Positions 48,676 to 61,445 of a stretch of DNA of 64,000 bases are shown in pieces; position 1 is the stretch's first letter, and every line of letters begins with the position of its first letter. The notes beneath the pieces are model-generated. The model did not search any database, was not told the DNA's origin, and saw only the letters and a program-made list of their open reading frames with translations. Source of the DNA: Tetmemena sp. SeJ-2015 (Eukaryota; Ciliophora; Spirotrichea; Sporadotrichida; Oxytrichidae); NCBI GenBank assembly GCA_027382625.1, contig JAJKFJ010021335.1, forward strand, positions 1 to 64,000. Reading direction: 5' to 3'. Position numbers and translations under genes: made by a program.

Positions 48676-48984
48676 TATCGAATTAGTCTACAGAGGATTT
48701 TAACACAAACTTTAAAATGAGAGGTAATAAATTGGAAAGAAATTTTTGAAAGAAGCGACTTCTTACACTCTGCCATTTCAATTATTTAATTGTTGATTTT
48801 ACTCTTCCAAATTATTTATGCAAACATCAGAATTTATGTTGTAATTAAAAGAAATAAATCTCATTTTCTCCACTTTTCTAAGGAGATGGGTGCAACAGAC
48901 ATTAATAACTGTTGAAAATAATAGAGTGAATCAATAGTTTATAGAAGCTGTCATGTAGCATTCTTATACAATGATATGCTACTG

Positions 48985-51900
48985 TCAGATTTGTTTCCTG
49001 GAAGAGCTGGCACCCATATTGGGGCTTTTGAAGCCTTGAAGGCCTGCAGAGAGCTAGGAGGTGGACTCCTTCCCGAAGCTCTTTTGTTAGGTGGGTTAGA
49101 ACAGACTCATGCTGCTCATTATGTGGTTGTTCTAGAGTCTAGGTCTCAGATAGTAGAGTTCCTTCTTTACCTGAGTTTCTAAGTTCTCCACCTTCGTCAA
49201 TATGTCATTCAGCATCCTCAGTTGTCTTTCTCTTGACAAAGTAGACTCGTTCAAACCATCTGAGAACGCATTTTGAATTTGATTGGCAGAACTCATGTTG
49301 AAGCTGGCAACTGATCCAGCAGGGCCCATGCTCTTAAGAATCTGCTTCGAGAATTCATCTAGCATCTTAGGATTGACAGACTTGAGCTTGCTGCCAATGC
49401 GCTGAATCTGCTGTCTCTCTTTCTTCCTCATCATGATCTGGTAGTACTAAGTGTTGGGCTCAATCCTGGCTCCACAGTATCTCTTCTTGTCGATGACTTC
49501 CTTTGCCTTCTCGATCTTATCCTTGAGTTGGTAGAGTGCGAATTCCTCAGCCTTCTTCTTCTCTTCCTCCTCTTCCTTTCTCTTTCTTTCCATTTCCTCC
49601 TCAATCCTCAGAGCTTCGAGTTCTTCATTCCTCACTCTTTCAGCCTCTTGAACTCTCTTGGAAAGGGTATCTGCCATCAACTGAAGCTGTCTCTACTTTT
49701 CCTAGCCGATAACGGAGTCTAATTTCTCGTTGACTTTCTCCAACTCCCTCTTAAGACCATTGATGTAGGCTTCTGAGTTCATGTTGGCTTCTTTGAGTTT
49801 GTCTCTTCTCAATTGAGCTTGTCTCTCTCGCTCTTTCCTTTCTTCTTCTCTAGCCAAAGCCTAGTTGAGAGCATCCATCTTGTTCATCCTCTCTTTCTGA
49901 GCATTGATTTCCTGATTAAGTACCTTCTTCTGCTGTTCAAGCTCCTTCATCTTTTGAATCTTGTCAGCTTCTTGTTCACGCTTGAACTCATCCAACTCCT
50001 TCTGCTCTTCCTCATTCATTTGTTGCAAGATTTCCTTCAGCTGATCATCGCTTCCCTAGTGCAGGTGCTCCTCAAACACATCTCTTCTCTCCTTGACTTA
50101 CTGCTCTTTCAACCAGAGGAGTCTGGAGTTCTCTTTGTCAATGAGTCTTGCAGTCACATCAGCTTCCACCTCTTGCTCCTTGATTTTGTAGGCCCATTCC
50201 AAATTCTGAAGCTCTTTCTACTCTTCTCCTCGAATCTTGTCTTGGAGCTTCTTGAGTTTCTCCATAAGTTCTAAGTCCTTAGCTGCTTTAGCGCTATCCT
50301 ATAGACTCTGTACTTAATCAAGCTTATCTTTGGCTTCCTTCTGAACGAGACCTTGCTTATGGAGTTTCTCTTCCAAGAGATTGAAGACTTCCTCCTATAG
50401 CTATCTGCACTTCATTTCAAACAACTCTACCAGCATCTGACTAAGTTCTGCCTCGTGCTTCTCATCTAGCACTCTCTGGATGGCATAAGGTAGTTCTCCA
50501 GCAGGCAATTGCATCTTTAGGTCCTTCAAGGCCTGGTCTAGCTTTTCTTTGTCCTGTCTTGACTTCGCAAGTTTCTCCTCCATGTGAGCTGCGTCTTCCT
50601 CGAATTCTCTAGCCTGCAAGTGCTGGCTTTTGAGTTTGCGTTCCTCCTCAGCAAGTTGTTGCTTCTTCTACTTTCTGGCAGCCAGTTTCTTCTAGAAGTC
50701 GTTTTCCTATTGAACGTTCTACTGATCTATGGAGTTCTTGATCTGCTCTTCAACCTGGTGCATCTCGTTTAGCAACTTGTGCTTCTCAGCTTCAGATATA
50801 GATCCTGATTCTAGTTGCTGTTTGAGTTGCTATCTTCTGTCTTGTTGCTTGAGGAGCTCATCTAAGTTCTTTTGCTTTGCTTTCTCTACATCGTCATCTA
50901 ACTGCTAGCCTTCTTGGATGATTTACTTCTCCTTGTCTCTTATTTCCCTCTGCTGCTTCTTTACCAAATCATCTAACTGGCTCATTACTCCCTTCTTCAT
51001 TCTGTCCATCAGCGATGACTGTGAGCTGGAAGAGTGAGGACTCAATAGTATGCTTCCATCCATAGATTTCTCATTCCTGAGTGTGGCTTTGCGAGAAAGA
51101 GCGTTTTCACTAAGTGCAGTTGCGTTCTAGACTATCTTGTCAATCTATTTGTCAAGTGCACTAGAATTCTACTTTGAGCCATCATCAAGAGATATTATGT
51201 TTTGGAGCTCATCAATTGCCTTGCGGTCTTTCTCAGTCTAAGAGTCTTGCTCAGCCTATAATTACTTGAGTTTTTCTGCCTTGTCCTTTTCTATTTGAGC
51301 TTTGCGTTGACCCTTTCTGTTCTTGAGTTGCTTCTCCAATTCGGCCTCTTGCTTTGCTTTTTCCTTCTCAAGTTCTTAGTCAACTCGCTTGCTTGCATCT
51401 TAATATTGGTCTAAGATGTTACCGAAGTCCTTGGTGTTCCTGCTTTCCTTGAGTTTGTCTTCGAAGTCAGCAAGTTTCTCAATCTTGAACTTTTCAATGT
51501 CATCCTAAATTGCTTTCTTTTTGTCAATGCGTTCTTGGATGATCTCTGCCTCAAGTTGAGAAGTGAGGTCTCTTGCTTCCTACTCGACATCGTTTCTCTT
51601 CTCATTGAAGGAGTCAGTCTTAAGTTTAAGAGCTCTTTGCTGTTCGTCAAGCTTATCTTGTAGCTTTCTGCGTCTGTTCTTTCTCTCCTCAATCTTGCGC
51701 TTTAGCATATCTTGCTGGTAAGCATCATCATCCTCCAACAGAGCTCCAATCTTACCCAAGTTATCGTCAAACTACTGCAGCAGCTAGTTTTACTCCTGGG
51801 GAGATAGAACCACTCCCATCTTCTGCATGCGCTCGAGCATCTCTTGCTTTCTTCTGTCGAGGTCTCTCTCCATGTAGTTCATCACCTCATTTTTCTTAGA

Positions 51901-53625
51901 GTCCAATTGCTGCTAGTTCTACTCAGCCTTCTTTTCATTTGACTTCTGATACTCCAACTCCTTAAGACGCCTGGCTTCCTCTTCTGCTTCACGCTTTGCT
52001 TTCTCCTCTCTTTCTCTCTTTTCGTGTTCAGCTCTGAGCTTCTCCTCTTCAGTCTTGTGGTTTTCACTATCTCCATTAGAGCCATTGAGCAAGTCATCCA
52101 CATCTTCTCCTTCTAACAGTTTACGGTTATCTTCAATGAGTTCTCTCAATCGGTTGATGTGTTCAAACAGTTTCTGAGCTCTAAGTTCTTCATCCTCTGC
52201 ATCTCTACCTAGGAGTTCCTCGTTATCATCGTCATCGCCTGTCTAGTCAACTCCAAATAGCTTCTTAATTTCTTGAAGATGCTTGTTCAGCTTATCTTTG
52301 AGTTGCTCTACCTCTTCAAGGTCAAGAGCCTTCTCCTCCTTTTCTCTCTTTCTGCGTTCCCTGTCTTGTTTTGCTTCTGCATCCATCATCTTCTGTTGCT
52401 CTCTTGTTCTCACAGTGTCTTTGCCCTCATTCAGAAGAGCGAAGGATTCAGTGTCTGAGTTGATCGATATTATAGCATCATGGTCAGCAGGGTCTTCCTT
52501 CTCTATCATTTGATAGTGCTTGCCTTGGTACCCAATCTTATCGTAGTTTTCATAGCCCAAGACTTCCTGTAAACATAGCCGATTGCAAGCACACTGATAA
52601 GAATTAAACCGAGCACTGCAGCCACTATTCCCACGAAAAAGCCCCAATCAGGAGAGTAAACTATCTCCTTACTTATAGTCACACCAACTTAGAGTAGGTT
52701 AGTTTGAGTGGTGGCATCGTAGATAAGTCCAGATGGACAGCTCTGAGAAGTACCCATAACTGCAATTATTGTCATCTTACTGTTGTCTGAGACATCTCCG
52801 AATACATAAATGCCTGCTTGTGTGAAGGAGAATATGAAGGTGGTGATCTTAGTTCCATTTGTAAGTTTAGTTCCCAGTATAGTAAACTGACTGTAATCAA
52901 ATGATGGATTGGTATTGATGAGTGAATCCTTCATAAAATATTCATGTAAACAGGGTAGTGTGATTTAGTCAAGTCTTCAAAGACAAGAGCTGAGCCTGCA
53001 GTCATGCAGATAACTGGGTTACTCACGTAGTTAGGTGAAGTTGCAAGGTCTCTTCTTGACTTCTCTTGCATTTCAGACTTAGTGACTCCATCGTATTATT
53101 GTCCTCTGAAGTCAATCCTCATTTCCTTTTCTTGGAGTATCTGAGTGGCAGTCTTAGCTTGGCTGTGTCTTATCTTTGTTGAGCATGCTTGGAATGTCTG
53201 AATATGTTGAGGTGTCCATTCCAGAACTGCATCTGAGGGTCTGAGAGCATTTGGTCTAGAGCAGTTTCATCATCCTGATACTCCTGCTGTTCGAAGATCT
53301 CTTCGAGGAGAGAGGTAAGAGACTGACTTGCTGGAGCAGCTGATTAGTTTTGAGAGTTGAGCATGTTATCACGCAAGTACTAATCAAGTAGAGCCTGGCT
53401 CTCGAGTCTTCTCCTCATTCTCCTGCTGGATGTGGAAGTGTTGCTGACGATTGAAGGCACAGAGAAGTCAGCTGCAAAGTCTCCAGAGCTGGTGGAAGAG
53501 ATTGAGAGAATTTGGCATTGAGAGGTGTCGGTGTTTGAACATGAGAGACTTCCCTCCACTCCTGAACTGCTGCCCAATCTATGGATACACATTAGCAAAC
53601 CATATTATAAGAAGAAAAGATATAA
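48985..53625 (-). CDS. Scrambled receptor-like gene, block B: C-terminal ectodomain, TM, coiled-coil tail
   Basis: About 1,500 codons continuing block A. After the intron acceptor (exon begins at 53,578) it reads LGSSSGVEGSLSCSNTDTSQ. A membrane-proximal ectodomain follows, with SHYPVYMKDSLINTNPSFDY and IYVFGDVSDNSKMTIIAVMG. A single TM segment comes next (WGFFVGIVAAVLGLILISVL). Then comes a very long Glu/Lys/Gln coiled coil to the end (TGA 48,985-48,987). This order (Cys-rich modules, beta-rich region, TM, coiled coil) is known for ciliate GCC2/GCC3 proteins. One firm mini-IES (pointer TTCAT) and one ambiguous one near the TM are present, plus an unresolved frame change near 53,200. In the germline this 3' half lies upstream of the 5' half on the coding strand. 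Confidence 0.85.
52558..52580 (-). other. Possible IES, 23 bp, pointer CATAGCC
   Basis: CATAGCC at 52,551-52,557 and 52,574-52,580. Excision joins SVLAIGY to ENYDKIGY in frame. Equally, adding one G in a G run would keep the juxtamembrane VYRKSWG, so the call is not decided. Confidence 0.4.
52935..52945 (-). other. Mini-IES, 11 bp, pointer TTCAT
   Basis: TTCAT at 52,930-52,934 and 52,941-52,945. Excision joins SHYPVYM to KDSLINTNP and removes an in-frame TGA. Confidence 0.8.
53613..53625 (-). other. Scrambling pointer, 13 bp, 5' end of block B
   Basis: AGAAAAGATATAA, identical to 36,921-36,933. After joining there, the intron runs from the donor at 36,957 to the acceptor at 53,579 and is 71 nt long. 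Exon codons meet as AC|A, giving KTTTTTLGSSSG. Confidence 0.88.
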
Positions 53626-53753
53626 CTAATACATAAATTAAGTAAAGATATCGCAATAAAATTGATTCTCTAATGTTGGAAATATTAATGTTGGATATTG
53701 ATTTATAAATATAAATGAGGAATAACTAAGTGAACAAAATAATTGGAGGCTAA

Positions 53754-56598
53754 ATGGGCAAGGTTTATAGTGCATTAGCCATTGGACTTCTTATTGTATC
53801 TGTTGTCTCAGGCTAGAATGCTGGTTAAGCCATTCCTAGAGCTTAGGGTTAAAGGCCAGGAGTAGCAAAGCAAACAGAGGATCTGATTAAGCAGAGCAGC
53901 AAACTTAACTAAAAGAAAGTGATTGTGGATAAGGTGGAGGAGAGTGACAAGTACCCTAAGAAGGTGCTAGTCTATGGGTCGTTTATGGCTGGGCAAATGG
54001 AGTTCATGATCGATGCAGCAGCTACCATCGCTTCAAAAGGAAAAGAGCTCAGAGATGTCTACTATTCCACATTTTCACTCCATTATTTTACTCTGTTAAT
54101 TATTGTAAATAGTGGATAACTAGTGCCTGAGAACTGTGATGAGACTGATCTAATTAAATCATTGAATATCACACCAATAGCTATTCCAGGCTTCTCTCAG
54201 GATTTTGTAAATCAGCAGCGACTTATGATCAAGTCAGGCGAATTTGCAGACTACTCAGCTTTCATGAGAGATAATCTCGACTACCTTTTTAACAAGCATT
54301 TATAAATTCTGTGAAAGTGAAGCAGCCAGATTTCTTGCTTTGGCTGAAGGAGTAAAAGTTTGACATGCTGATAGTGGAAAGATACGAGGATCAGTAATTC
54401 GTTGCAAACTTCTTGCAAGTGCCCCTGTACTCAAAGTAGTTGAAAGAGTGGTCGAGCCCATAATTATTCAGGAAATTGGTGGCAACCCATCTCATAGCTC
54501 ACAACTCAGCACTCTCAGAAATCAGCTTTTTGGAATTATTATTGCAAAAGTATTAAAAACTTATTGATAAGTGAATTCAGAGATTTGACAGCTTGGAAGA
54601 TAAGTAAATATAAGTGAGTAAGTAAGTATTGAAATTATAAGTAGCTGTCGTTCATTTTCAGATTCTTCAACTTCATCTCCTTCGTTTTGCACAAAGCATA
54701 TCTTTATCCATCATTGCAGACTGATCTCGCTGACTTATTTTTATTGAAGTTATCCCAGATGAATACGTAGAACTAACCACTACACACAGATTCCCTAATA
54801 TGTCTCTCTTCATCGGAGTAGAAGGCATCAACCCTCCCATCGCAGTCCCACCTGCTCTCAAATTTATAAAATAAAGCATCATACTTTTAATTCTTGTATC
54901 CAAGACTCAAGACTAAGTATTAGCCCGAGTTCCTTAAACTTACTCCTGAAACAGAAGCTTTCATGTCAAAGTCATTTGCCAAAGGATTAGCACTAGTGAC
55001 GTTTGGAAATCAGAGACAGCCATCGCAAAGTCATTTAGAGGAGATAGTCAACTATATGACATCGAACTAAGACTATGGATTTCTAGTCGCTCTCCCAATT
55101 GAGCTAATGAGCTACAAGCCTGAAACTATTGATAAATTGCGATCAGCACCAAATATTTACTCTACTGCATGGCTCCCTTAAGAGACATTGCTCAATGATC
55201 CCAGAGTCAAGCTTTTTGTAACACATGGAGGACTTAACAGTTAATATGAAAGTATCCAAGCAAGAAAGGCTATGGTGATAAATTAATATATATCCATAAT
55301 AGATAGTTCCATTCCCATAAGACGAGCAGGCTAAATTCATCTGTGATTTCGCTCACCTCGCAAACTTTTCCTCTTGTGTCTACTCTCTAAACCAATATGA
55401 GTTGCAGCAAGCTTTCTCAAGAGCCGAGCAAAGAGACTACTATTCTGGCAATAATGGATTAGGTCAAAAGTTAAGTTAAGTTCGGATTACACTCATTTCT
55501 ATGATTTTCAGTTATAATAAATTTGATCTGATTTCTGACAAAAGTATAGATAGGAGAGTTGCATCTTCTGACTTTCTGACCAAGTGAAAGATTCATGAGA
55601 TTTTATCACAGTGAGTAAGTATAAAAAATTAATACACTTACACTTTAAGAAATGGTTTACTCCCAACATTTATGTCAGGCAATATTTATCTCTAACAAAT
55701 TGCACCTTCTCGAGAATTGTAAATTGGACCAAATGGCGTTTCTTACAAGAATGAGGGTATTTGAGTTCATAGAAGTAATGCCGTAGTTGAGGTGTTTCCA
55801 TTCAGCGCTTTCCAGCTTGCAAGATTTTTGCTGGACCTAATGAGTGCAGATTAAAGGGAGATCGAACACTCAACGACTTGTAAAGATGACTTCTCTCTTG
55901 AAGATTAGATCAAAGAGAGCATTCAGAACTCTGGCATGGAGGGAGCAAATGGACAGACCTTGAAAATTGAGATCACAAATTTCAACTTGATACTATCAAT
56001 GACCAATCATGAGAGCGCCAATATTGTAGTATAACTTGCTAACTAATTAAACTTTATCTCAATCAAATTTCATGAATCTTTCCTTGGCCAGAAAGTGACA
56101 AGATGCAAGCCTCCGTATCTTTATTTAGTCAGAAAGCCAGATCAGATTTATTATAACTGAAAATAATTAGAAATGAGTGTAATTCGAACTTGATTTACTT
56201 TTAACTTCCCTTGATTGTGAAAATATTAGAAGAAACTTTCTCAATATGCTAAGGTAGCAGGTAGACATGCAGAAAGCAAGAAGGGAGAGTTGAATTACTG
56301 GGTGGACTACTGCTTTAAAGTAGGAACTAATCATTTGTAAATGCCTCAGTATCATGAAATGCGCGTAGACCAGTACTACGATCTGGACTTGCACTTCCTC
56401 TTATACTCTGCAATTACTATTGCCCTCTATACTCTATACTACTCTATCAAGCTCATTATATTCCTCACCAAATTCATTGCTAGAAGAACTTGCTGCAAGA
56501 AACAATCTTAAGTTGCTAATGAAAATAGTCAACCTGCCCCCTCTAAAGCTACCAACTCTAAGGCCAAACCTCCTAAAGGAAAGGCTAAATAAGAATGA
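53754..56598 (+). CDS. UDP-glycosyltransferase (GT1 family), membrane-anchored
   Basis: ATG 53,754 starts a signal peptide (MGKVYSALAIGLLIVSVVSG). The N-terminal lobe has KVLVYGSFMAGQMEF and a long linker. The C-terminal donor-binding signature is clear: WLPQETLLNDPRVKLFVTHG, then GLNSQYESIQ. His and Gly of THGGLNS, and the following Gln/Glu, are the UDP-sugar contacts known in this family. Near the end YYDLDLHFLLYSAITIALYT is the usual C-terminal TM, followed by a Lys-rich tail and TGA 56,596-56,598. An ER-lumenal enzyme conjugating sugar to small molecules or lipids is expected. The frame breaks at least five times. One break is a solved IES at 55,281-55,305; others near 54,300, 54,430, 54,740 and 54,890 are unsolved. 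Sequence at about 55,640-56,170 does not resemble this family. Confidence 0.8.
55281..55305 (+). other. IES, 25 bp, pointer GATA
   Basis: GATA at 55,277-55,280 and 55,302-55,305. Excision joins ARKAMVI to VPFPQDEQAKFI in frame at the donor-binding end. Confidence 0.8.
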
Positions 56599-56657
56599 AA
56601 AACTTCACAATAAATCTTCATATTATCCAACAATTTTAGGGATTTTGAATTATTCAT

Positions 56658-57273
56658 TCAAAGATATTTAAACATTTTTTTCTCACTTGAATATTTTTAG
56701 TAGATATTTTGAAAATACATTGCAAAATAATAGTTCCAATCTATTTCATAGTTTGAGTTCAAGGTAAAAGGTGAGTCTTTTAAACTCTCCCAGAGGAAAG
56801 AGTTCCATATATTCTTCATAGTTAGTGAGTTCCCTTCCTGAGAAAGAATCTTTTCTAAAACTGTACCCCATCGATTAAATATGTCAATAACAAATAATTT
56901 AGATACGAGAGTAAAGTAAAGTAGATCTGGCTTGTAGCCTTGAAAAGCCAAAAGTCTGGAGTCGATTGAAAGTACTATGTACTTGATCTTATGTGCTCTG
57001 ATGAATTTCTCCCCCACCTCTGATGATGGCTAGCTCCATTCCATTAGCATTCAGCTTCATCAATCCAACTTTGAATTTTTAAGGAGGATATTCCTCAAGA
57101 AAGTATTTTAAAAATATAATAAAGTCGTTGAGTGGAACAATTTTTGCCTTTGATACAAATTGTAGTCGAGTGTCAGATGATGTTCCCAGAGGCACTCCCT
57201 TATAATCACATTTTACAATTCCATCTAGTTCTCTGTAAGGCAGGTTAAATAAATCACACTACTCTTCACTCAT
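56658..57273 (-). CDS. Hypothetical protein
   Basis: From ATG 57,273 (MSEEQCDLFNLPYRELDGIV) the frame runs through KFKVGLMKLNANGMELAIIR. One break at a G run near 57,015 follows, then KFIRAHKIKYIVLSIDSRLL and a Trp/Phe-rich end, with TGA at 56,658-56,660. The sequence upstream of the ATG up to about 57,365 is also open, so the start is uncertain. No family recognised; no signal peptide or TM. It lies tail-to-tail with the glycosyltransferase (59 bp apart) and directly behind the RING-YEATS gene. Confidence 0.5.
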
Positions 57274-57340
57274 TCCAAGAGCCAACTCATATATCTGATA
57301 AAACACTTTTACAATATGATAAGTGAAATTTCTCTTTAAA

Positions 57341-58334
57341 TCAATTAGATATTTACATTTGCTAAAATTAATGTTCTTTTGAATATAGTGCTTCTAATTC
57401 ATATTTTGAGCTTTTGCATTTACTGCCCTAATGCATCTATTTATTCAGGTGGTTCTTCCCTCTCTAACTCTATCACAAAGCCCTCCTGCTTTCCATTGTC
57501 ATCAAAGCTCAGCATGTGGTCAAGTTCCATCTTGGGAATACCGGTCCACTTCTTGAAAACTATTTCCATGTGTATTTCAAAGTATCCCCAACCTATCCTT
57601 GATATAAGGAAAGGGGCTTGAGTCACCTTAATTACGCTTGGCTTGAAAGTAGGATGTAAGTGATAAGTAACGCTTTCTATAAACTTCCCAACTTAAGATC
57701 TATAGATATATAAAAGCATAAACCATTAAGACTTTGTCTTTGTTAGGATCATCTGCAAGTGCCACGAACATTATCCATCGATGTGAGTTAAGCATTTTGC
57801 TGTCACTGTTTGCTTTCTTAGGTTTTTCAACAAGACTGTGTAGATTTCCAAATACGAATTTGAGAGGTACTCGTGAGCCTCTCCACACTCCTGCTTTAAT
57901 CAGTTACTCTTTCCTCTCTTCGAAATCTTAAGGGAACATTTAATTCAAACACTATGAAGATATGATGCAATAGCATTTCTTCAATCTGCTTTTGAGTTTC
58001 TCTATCAATTGTTGGTACGAACTATTGATCAAACTGTCGTCTGCACATGGGACAAGTTGCATTCAGCTAAAGCACCTGTTTCTGACAAGAAAGGCAAAAC
58101 AGATGCTTGCAAGGAGTCATCACTGGTTCAGCGATCATTTCTAAACAGATTGGACACTCAAAGTCATATAATACGATTATCATATAATTCTTAGTCGTTT
58201 CTTCCCATATTAGCTGGGTTTTAAGTAGAAGTGGCTTTAACTGTTGCTGAAGTTTTAGGAGCAGTTTTCTTTTCTTCTTCTTTCTTAGATGCATTTTAAG
58301 TTGGCTTGGCTGCGGCGGGTTACTTTCTCTCCAT
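57341..58334 (-). CDS. RING-finger plus YEATS-domain protein
   Basis: ATG 58,334 (MERKQPAAAKPTQNASKKEE). A Lys/Ala/Thr-rich N-terminus of about 55 residues precedes a C3HC4 RING: CPICLEMI, then CKHLFCLSCQ and CPMCRRQF. After a linker (FPQDFEERKEQLIKAGVWRG) a YEATS domain follows: PLKFVFGNLHSL, HRWIMFVALADD, ESVTYHLHPTF and APFLISRIGWGYFEIHMEI. The tail GIPKMELDHMLSFDD matches the last strand, and a coiled coil (QKLKYELEALYSKEHQ) ends at TGA 57,341-57,343. YEATS domains read acylated histone lysines in chromatin complexes; RING domains usually act as E3 ubiquitin ligases. Two IESs and a 49-nt intron (57,684-57,732) interrupt it. One A-run indel near the 3' end is assumed. Confidence 0.8.
57942..57978 (-). 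other. IES, 37 bp, pointer CATTT
   Basis: CATTT at 57,937-57,941 and 57,974-57,978. Excision joins QKQIEEM to FPQDFEERKEQ, linking the RING and YEATS parts in one frame. Confidence 0.82.
58172..58187 (-). other. IES, 16 bp, pointer TCATATAA
   Basis: TCATATAA, exact 8 bp, at 58,164-58,171 and 58,180-58,187. Excision joins NDQELYD to FECPICLEM and removes an in-frame TGA just before the RING. Confidence 0.88.
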
Positions 58335-58847
58335 GTTGTTATTTTGCAAATGTCTTTTAGATTGATTATTAAAAACCTGACAATTATTAAAGAAATGTAT
58401 ATAAATATATGAATTGAGAGTAAATCTAAAATTTGGCCTACTATGAAATTGTGCCTACTATCTGAAAAAGCATTGCAAAAAAATGTTAGAAAAATATATT
58501 ATATATAGCTTCTGTTCATAATTCAGGAATCAAGAAAGACCATATGGCGGATGTAGTCATGAGAAATTTCTGGAATTTATAAACTTATGTATTTTATCTA
58601 AAACTAATAATTTTAACATGATATGCAATTCAAAGTGAAATTAATTTAAAATTTTAATTTTATAATTTCCTTCTATAATTATGAGCGAGCTTTGTTAAAA
58701 GCTCTTTGGGTTTAATCTATGAATTTCATGAAAATATAAAGTGTAACTCTTCATCATCATTGTAAGTTATTGGCTATCTATCATTTGTTGAGCAATAAAT
58801 TATTTATAAGATAATTAAGATTTAGAATCTAGCAAACTTGGAAGGAA
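58335..58847. other. Divergent intergenic spacer
   Basis: Between the starts of the RING-YEATS gene (minus) and VPS4 (plus). AT-rich, no gene recognised; it presumably holds both 5' ends. Confidence 0.5.
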
Positions 58848-60309
<1,462 letters not shown>

Positions 60310-60417
60310 AATTAGCATTCCTTATCATATAAAATTAGACTTAAACTTTACATTAAAATTAATTATAGTTTGGCTTGAGAAGGAAGCAAAAATATTTTAA
60401 AAGATAGATGGATTGAT

Positions 60418-61445
60418 TCAAAATAGACAACCAGCAGCTGGAAACTATTTGACATTATTTTCGGTGAAAGGATTAAAGAGTTCAATGCGGCCTAAATCAA
60501 ATACCGTTTTGAGATTTTCGTTGTAATGGCAGTTTATTTTCTTATAGAAAGAGGTGGCCTTCGGGTTTTCCAAATTATCTCCTAAGCTGTACTTAATAAA
60601 AGCAATTTGTGAAAGTGGATGTTTATTTTTAAGTGCTCACATGTTTTGGTATTTAGAGACATTACTGGCTCAAGAGAAGTGAAGTCATACTCAAAGTGCA
60701 ATAAGGTGCAAAGTTCGTCAAAGTATTTCAAGTTATAGTACCATTGAAATAATTTCTTATTAATTTTAATGTTTTAAGGTCGTTTAGTTTGATTGGACTC
60801 CAACTCCAGCCTTGACTAGGTTGAGTCTGACATTTGTTTTGAATAAGTAGAAATTCATTACTTCGAAAGCTAACTCCAATCTAAAGTAGGACTCAAAATG
60901 AATAGTAGGATCATGCACATCTTAATTACTAAATATAAATAGATGGAGTATCTGACTCAAAGACATCAGGAGAGTAAAATGGTTTGTCAACTCCCATAAT
61001 TCCAGTGAAGCTTTTAACGCGATACCATCCTTTTAGCATCTATTACCAAAAGTCTCCTCCTTCAACTTCTGATCCTTCTGCTCGGGGTCTAAACAGAATT
61101 GGTTTGAAGTCCTTATCAGGAGTGAAGGGAGAAGATTTCTAGATTATTTCAAATTAGTCTGGAGTTTCTTAATCCTAATCTAAGATAGATTGGGTGTTAT
61201 CTGATGAATTTATAAAGTAGACTTTAGTAAATGAAAATATGTAATAAGATATGAGAATTGCTAATCTATTCGATGAATTGAGAAAATCCTTGATTAAGCT
61301 GTTTTGGGGTTGATAATGTTTTTCTAAAGCTAGGAGCAGAGTCTCTCCCCAGATCATCAAAGCTTTTAAGGTTCCACTTTGATTATACTTGACTTTAAAG
61401 GCCAGAGAACATTAATAAGGCCACGAGTGCGATAGTTTAATTCAT
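60418..61445 (-). CDS. Secreted protein of unknown family
   Basis: ATG 61,445 begins a signal peptide (MNQTIALVALLMFSGLQSQV). A hydrophilic mature part follows: WNLKSFDDLGRDSAPSFRKT; after a 49-bp IES, SDNTQSILDQDQETPDQFE; then KDFKPILFRPRAEGSEVEGG. A Trp/Tyr-containing globular part follows (FWQQMLKGWYRVKSFTGIMG). The last part, DLGRIELFNPFTENN, ends at TGA 60,418-60,420. At least three more frame switches (near 60,935, 60,760 and 60,600) are unsolved. It lies convergent with VPS4, 109 bp apart. I do not recognise the family. Confidence 0.6.
61211..61259 (-). other. IES, 49 bp, pointer GAATT
   Basis: GAATT at 61,206-61,210 and 61,255-61,259. Excision joins FIEQISNS to SDNTQSILDQ in frame. 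Confidence 0.7.

Noticed and set aside
49528..50772. Leu/Phe-rich plus-strand frames resembling membrane proteins
   Set aside because: They are antisense of the Glu/Lys/Gln coiled coil of the receptor tail, which gives Leu/Phe-rich complements.
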